Source of the DNA: Thalassiosira profunda | Taxonomy: Eukaryota; Bacillariophyta; Thalassiosirophyceae; Thalassiosirales; Thalassiosiraceae | Length of the DNA stretch: 10,297 nucleotides | Assembly: GCA_036939355.1 (NCBI GenBank) | Contig: JALLAP010001171.1 | Coordinates: 1-10,297 of the forward strand | Direction of reading: 5' to 3' | Shown here: positions 6,772 through 10,297 of the stretch, one piece after another | How the letters are laid out: each line of letters starts with the position of its first letter | How positions within the stretch are numbered: the stretch's first letter is position 1 | Translations under genes and position numbers: made by a program | Notes under the pieces: model-generated | What the model saw: only the letters and a program-made list of their open reading frames with translations | Database searches by the model: none | What the model was told of the DNA's origin: nothing

Positions 6772-7764
6772 ATGAGCACACCTCCGAACAGTCCGAACAG
6801 CGGCCAGCGCCGGGCGGCGCGGCGCGTGCAGCAGCGGAAACGCCAGGATTCGACCCGGTGGACTACAAATGGAAGGCTGCGGCCACAATCAAGCTCGAAC
6901 CGTCGCCAAGTTGAGCACATCCGGCCGTGGAACGACCGATTCATCTACGATGAGGAGTCAGTGAAGGGAGCTCCGCGAACCAGGAAAGCTATTGCTCAGC
7001 GGCCATGGAGGTCTGAGGGCAAGGAGAACGGTGCAATGGAGGACACCGGAGGATCCAGCACTCGCCACTACACTGAGCGTGCAGATGGCGAAGCCGTGGC
7101 TGAGTATTCACGTCTGGAAGTAGCGCCGTCGACGCAAGTGGAGATAGCAGAGGGCCAGCACCACACTCTTGTCGGCCGATCCAGCGTCGGAGTGTCGCCG
7201 TTCGATCTGGAGAAAGTCAGAGCAGCCCTAGAAGCGGACGCCAGCGATGCTGGCGAGGAGGCTGATCAAAGCGACGAGCCTGACGACCAACGACCACGGC
7301 AACCTCTGCACGATCCGGCTGAAAATCGAAACGCACTCTCTTCACTGCAACTTAGCGGAAACAGCGGAAAGGTGCTAGAACGGCTCCAAGATTTGCTCCT
7401 CACCATTGAGCTTGAAGAGGGTCAGGCACTTGAGAGGGTTCAGGACTTGGCCGGCAACCCAAACCACTCGGAGGCCGACACCGCAGTTTTTGTTGGACCA
7501 ATACCAGCGCCCACCGATCAGAGCACCCCTCAAACGGTAGCACTGCCGCGAGAAAGGCAAGAGAAAATTCTCGAGCATGCTCAGGCGCGTAGACTTCTGC
7601 GCTATCAGCAGGAGAAGCCCATTGTAAAGAATGGAAGTCTCAGATATTCCAAGCTTTGTGAAGCGCTGGCTGATCAATTGCTGGACAGCTGTATTAACGA
7701 TATTGCCGAGGAGCTTGGCGAATGCATCCAGTCTTGCTCCGAGCAAGTGTTCCGTCAGCTGTAG
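6772..7764 (+). CDS. Uncharacterised 330-residue protein, helical C-terminus
   Basis: I do not recognise this protein. It starts at the ATG at 6772 and ends with TAG at 7762-7764, with no intron needed. Residues 1-90 are basic and Arg-rich (RRAARRVQQRKRQ). Residues 150-190 are acidic and low-complexity (DASDAGEEADQSDEPDD). From about 198 it becomes helical, with a near-repeated octad, VLERLQDL at 201-208 and ALERVQDL at 219-226. A charged helix follows (ERQEKILEHAQARRLLRYQQ). The last 45 residues are an amphipathic helix rich in Leu, Ile and Cys (ALADQLLDSCINDIAEELGE). There is no signal peptide or membrane span. It shares an intergenic promoter with DRC7. That, and a C-terminal helix in the style of centriolar or ciliary-base proteins, suggests a ciliary link, but this is a guess. 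The stop is 48 bp from the convergent carrier gene. Confidence 0.7.
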   Translation: MSTPPNSPNSGQRRAARRVQQRKRQDSTRWTTNGRLRPQSSSNRRQVEHIRPWNDRFIYDEESVKGAPRTRKAIAQRPWRSEGKENGAMEDTGGSSTRHYTERADGEAVAEYSRLEVAPSTQVEIAEGQHHTLVGRSSVGVSPFDLEKVRAALEADASDAGEEADQSDEPDDQRPRQPLHDPAENRNALSSLQLSGNSGKVLERLQDLLLTIELEEGQALERVQDLAGNPNHSEADTAVFVGPIPAPTDQSTPQTVALPRERQEKILEHAQARRLLRYQQEKPIVKNGSLRYSKLCEALADQLLDSCINDIAEELGECIQSCSEQVFRQL

Positions 7765-7812
7765 CTAAAGATAAGTGCCAATTTCCTCAAAGCAACCCCT
7801 GGCGACCCCAAC
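7765..7812. other. 48-bp convergent intergenic spacer
   Basis: Only 48 bp separate the stop of the 330-residue gene (7762-7764) from the spliced stop of the carrier gene (7813-7815, minus strand). I see no gene or clear terminator element in it. 3' UTR overlap between the two transcripts is expected. Confidence 0.65.
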
Positions 7813-10297
7813 TCAAAGGCCCGCCCGAATGGCATAAAATACGTCCAACACCAGCGTCAAGTCATCAGTGCCCACATCGAGCAGGGTCTTTATGTAATCA
7901 TACAAAAAGAATTGCAGCCCAATCACCAAGAAGAAGCTACGCGGGGACGAATGATGAGCAAAGCATATATGCACCAGCAAACACCAAGGACAGGATCACC
8001 AACTCACAATACCGCACGCGCAGGGAAGCCACTGAACAGGTTCCCAATGCCACCGTCGGCTGCTAGAAGTTCCCGCACGATTTGCCTCCAGTCTTTTGCT
8101 TCGCCTTCCTCGCGTGAGGCAGCAGACGTCAGCGTCAGTATGAGGTCTGCCGGGTGCGATACCAGCGCTCCCGCAATTCCTGCAAGCGCCCCAGCAAATG
8201 CTGACAACAAGAGTCCCAAGCCTCCAACGCCGACCTTGATCTCATTGTCGCCCAGCAAGTGCGCCCCATTGATGAAATTGGCAATGCCTTCCGCTGCCAG
8301 ATCGAATACCAAAAATTTTGTTACGGCGAAAGGCAACTCTCTTGATACAATGGGATTGAAGGAGGACCACAACGGTTTGATGTCATCCACTTGCAGCCCA
8401 GCTGGCAACACAGCCGAGAGGGATGGCGAAGTCGATGCAACAGATACTGGTCTGCTGGCGCGGCGCTTTTGCCGATTCTCTTCAACAAAGTTGTCGAATA
8501 CTGTCTTCACTCCCTGATCGTCCAGCTGGCTCATCGACCGGACCCTGAGAATCTCAAAGGGCGCTCCAGCGGCGCAAGTCAGTAAAGTTGCAAGTCCCGC
8601 AGCGGTCAGCAGAAGGAACTCGTTCGGCCCCGCAGCAGTCTCATCGAAAAAGACGGCGCTGAAGGACCGTCGAAACAACTCTGTTGCTCCAAACCCAAAC
8701 AGCCCAAAGACAATGGACGTAATGAAGGTTATATCCGCGCTTTGGAAGAGGGAGCGTGGCCCACGCACCTCAACCAGACTTTGCATGACCTGCGTTGTAC
8801 CGATAGGAGGTTTGGTTGTTGTTGATGATTCCGCATCTGCTTGCTTCGAGGATGCCTTCTCTGCCGCCAACTGTAGTATCTCCTCATCATTGGCCAGCTG
8901 TATCTTCGTCTTGACCAATTCTAGTGGATTCAATGCCGTTCGTACCAAGACTGTGCAGATTGCTCCGCTGAGTGCCAGCCTGAGGTATTGGCTCGAGGAC
9001 AGGGTGAGGGCATTTTTCGTCACCGGAGCCTTGCCAACGCCTCCAAATAGTGGATCTATGGATCGATACGCCGACGACGGCATTGCTATGCCAGGCTGCA
9101 CAGGAGGGAGAGATGGGATGGAGTAATAGCCCTTCTCCACGACGGCTTTGCTGACAAACTTTGAGAACTGAGGGCGAATGCTCGTGGGCAACAGAGCGAT
9201 AGGATCGTTTTGGATGGACCGCAGAACATCGGCTCCGAGCCTGAGTTCGTCCGTTCCTCGCCTGACAGCTCTCGTGTCGATGGCAACTCCATCACTCCCG
9301 CTCTTCATCTCAGTCACTGTTGCTAGAATGAACTGGGCCTCCTCGTCCTCTTCTTTTTCCGGTGACAGGATCGCTGGCTTTGCAAACCAATCTGGGTCCA
9401 CTTCCGGCAAATCCAAGGATATTGTTGGCGGTTGATCAAAGAGGTATCCACTACCTCCATTGATGATCTCAACGCCTGTAAGTTGATACTCTAGCTCGGG
9501 TACAGCCTTGGCCGGACGGACCACTTTTTTCCTTGCGGCGCTCTGGCGTGATAGCCTTCGCTCTCGGATCTCCACAGTTGGAAGCGCAGGCTCTTCTCCT
9601 TGCCGTGATAGCCTCCCGCCGTAGCCAAAGCCAGGATTGAGGACGATTATTTCTGACACGCTTCCCTTGCGATCAATGATTGCTGTTGCCTCGCAGTTGC
9701 GAGAAACGCCGTTTTGCTTGACGATGACGTCGGGGGCGACCGTGTACCCCTCTCCACCATCAGTAACATTGAGCCGCAGTATTCGCGTCGTGGGTTTCAT
9801 GATCGCGCGAATCTCAGCCGGTTTGTATTCATCTCCCAGAGGGGCTGGCGGCTCCACTCGTACCACTTGGACATCGCTTTTGGAGAACCCGCCGCCCTGA
9901 CGACTCGACAGTCGGAAGTAGTCTCTTGCTGTTGCCGAATCATCTTCCGATATATCGACGAGTTCGATCGCAGAGATTGTTCCATTGTCGACTTCTCCTA
10001 GCAGCCCTCTGATTTCTTTCACTGGCTGCAGTTCTGGCCTGGAGATCAACGAAAAGAGAATCGCCAACTGTTGCTTCTCCTCTGCCGACGTATACCGTGC
10101 TCTGAGAAGAGAAAACAGGTTCAGCACTCCCTGCCGAGCCAAGTTTGTCGCCTCCCTTTCTGCTTTTCTCGACTTGCGTTTGGCTATTGCCGAGTTTGCT
10201 TGAGGTTGCTTCTTACTTTGATCCCCGCGTCCTTTGCCACCAATCAAATTCCACAACGAAATGCTTTCATCCGCATCTCGTACCGATTGGGCAGGCT
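7813..10297 (-). CDS. Mitochondrial-carrier-family protein with N-terminal GGxGY repeats (5' end outside window)
   Basis: Probable organellar solute carrier with an unusual soluble extension. Visible exons are 10297-8008 and 7936-7813, giving about 800 residues. The frame runs off the right edge: the apparent first codon near 10256 is TTG and is preceded in frame by DADESIS. The N-terminal part is basic and helical. From about 9800 to 9440 it holds two GGxGY units, DGGEGYTVAPDVIV and NGGSGYLFDQPPTISL, with GSVSEIIVLNPGFGYG between them. The C-terminal 350 residues show three carrier repeats. Signature prolines lie in NPLELVKTK (about 8930), APFEILRVR (about 8564) and HPADLILTL (about 8156); the third lacks the usual basic residue. 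SRELPFAVTKFLVFD matches the even-numbered helix after a repeat. A 71-nt intron separates the last exon, which adds LVIGLQFFLYDY, completing the sixth helix, and ends RAGL. Mitochondrial and plastid envelopes are both possible, and the transported substrate cannot be told. Confidence 0.85.
7937..8007 (-). other. Spliceosomal intron in the carrier gene (71 nt)
   Basis: On the minus strand exon 1 ends GCGGTATT at 8008 and the intron opens GTGAGTTGG at 8007. It closes CCCCGCGTAG at 7937, and exon 2 begins CTTCTTCTTGG at 7936. Splicing joins TT to C (Phe, phase 2) and continues through 40 more codons to TGA at 7815-7813. The added sequence completes the sixth carrier helix, with QFFLYDY typical of this position. 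A candidate branch site GCTCAT lies about 18 nt before the acceptor, much as in the DRC7 intron. Without splicing, a TGA follows at once. Confidence 0.87.

Noticed and set aside
1..10297. Bacterial or phage origin
   Set aside because: Spliceosomal introns, an axonemal protein and a mitochondrial-carrier protein exclude it; the GGxGY repeats alone are not enough to suggest otherwise.

Overview
The window looks like nuclear DNA of a compact, intron-poor, flagellated protist, most likely an alga. Four observations support this. Two genes are interrupted by short GT-AG introns of 73 and 71 nt, both starting GTGAGT. One gene is an axonemal protein (DRC7), so the organism builds motile cilia. The proteins have eukaryotic architectures: class 3 lipase, mitochondrial-carrier-family protein, NTR-type reductase with a hydrophobic leader. 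There are no bacterial operons. A stramenopile or other complex-plastid alga is my guess from protein style alone; nothing here fixes the lineage.

Six genes alternate strictly in strand, + - + - + -. (1) 1-117 (+): probable C-terminal tail of a gene entering from the left. (2) 181-2406 (-): class 3 (fungal-type) lipase with a long N-terminal extension. (3) 2632-4301 (+): NADPH-thioredoxin-reductase module fused to a C-terminal dithiol glutaredoxin, interrupted by a one-base frame break near 3770. (4) 4329-6458 (-): DRC7/CCDC135-type dynein regulatory complex subunit, with one intron and a one-base frame break at an A5 run (4560-4564). (5) 6772-7764 (+): unrecognised 330-residue protein, divergent from DRC7 across an AT-rich, palindrome-filled spacer. 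(6) 7813 to beyond the right edge (-): mitochondrial-carrier-family protein with an N-terminal GGxGY-repeat region and a last exon that only appears after splicing.

Convergent pairs are separated by only 63, 27 and 48 bp between stop codons, so 3' UTRs must overlap or be almost absent. Divergent pairs share about 225 and 313 bp between the chosen starts. The most notable items are the reductase-glutaredoxin fusion, the carrier with its GGxGY extension, the palindromic divergent promoter beside a ciliary gene, and the two one-base frame breaks. Both breaks behave as a single missing base and may be assembly errors, so sequence accuracy should be checked before calling either gene broken. I see no tRNA, rRNA, CRISPR array or mobile element.
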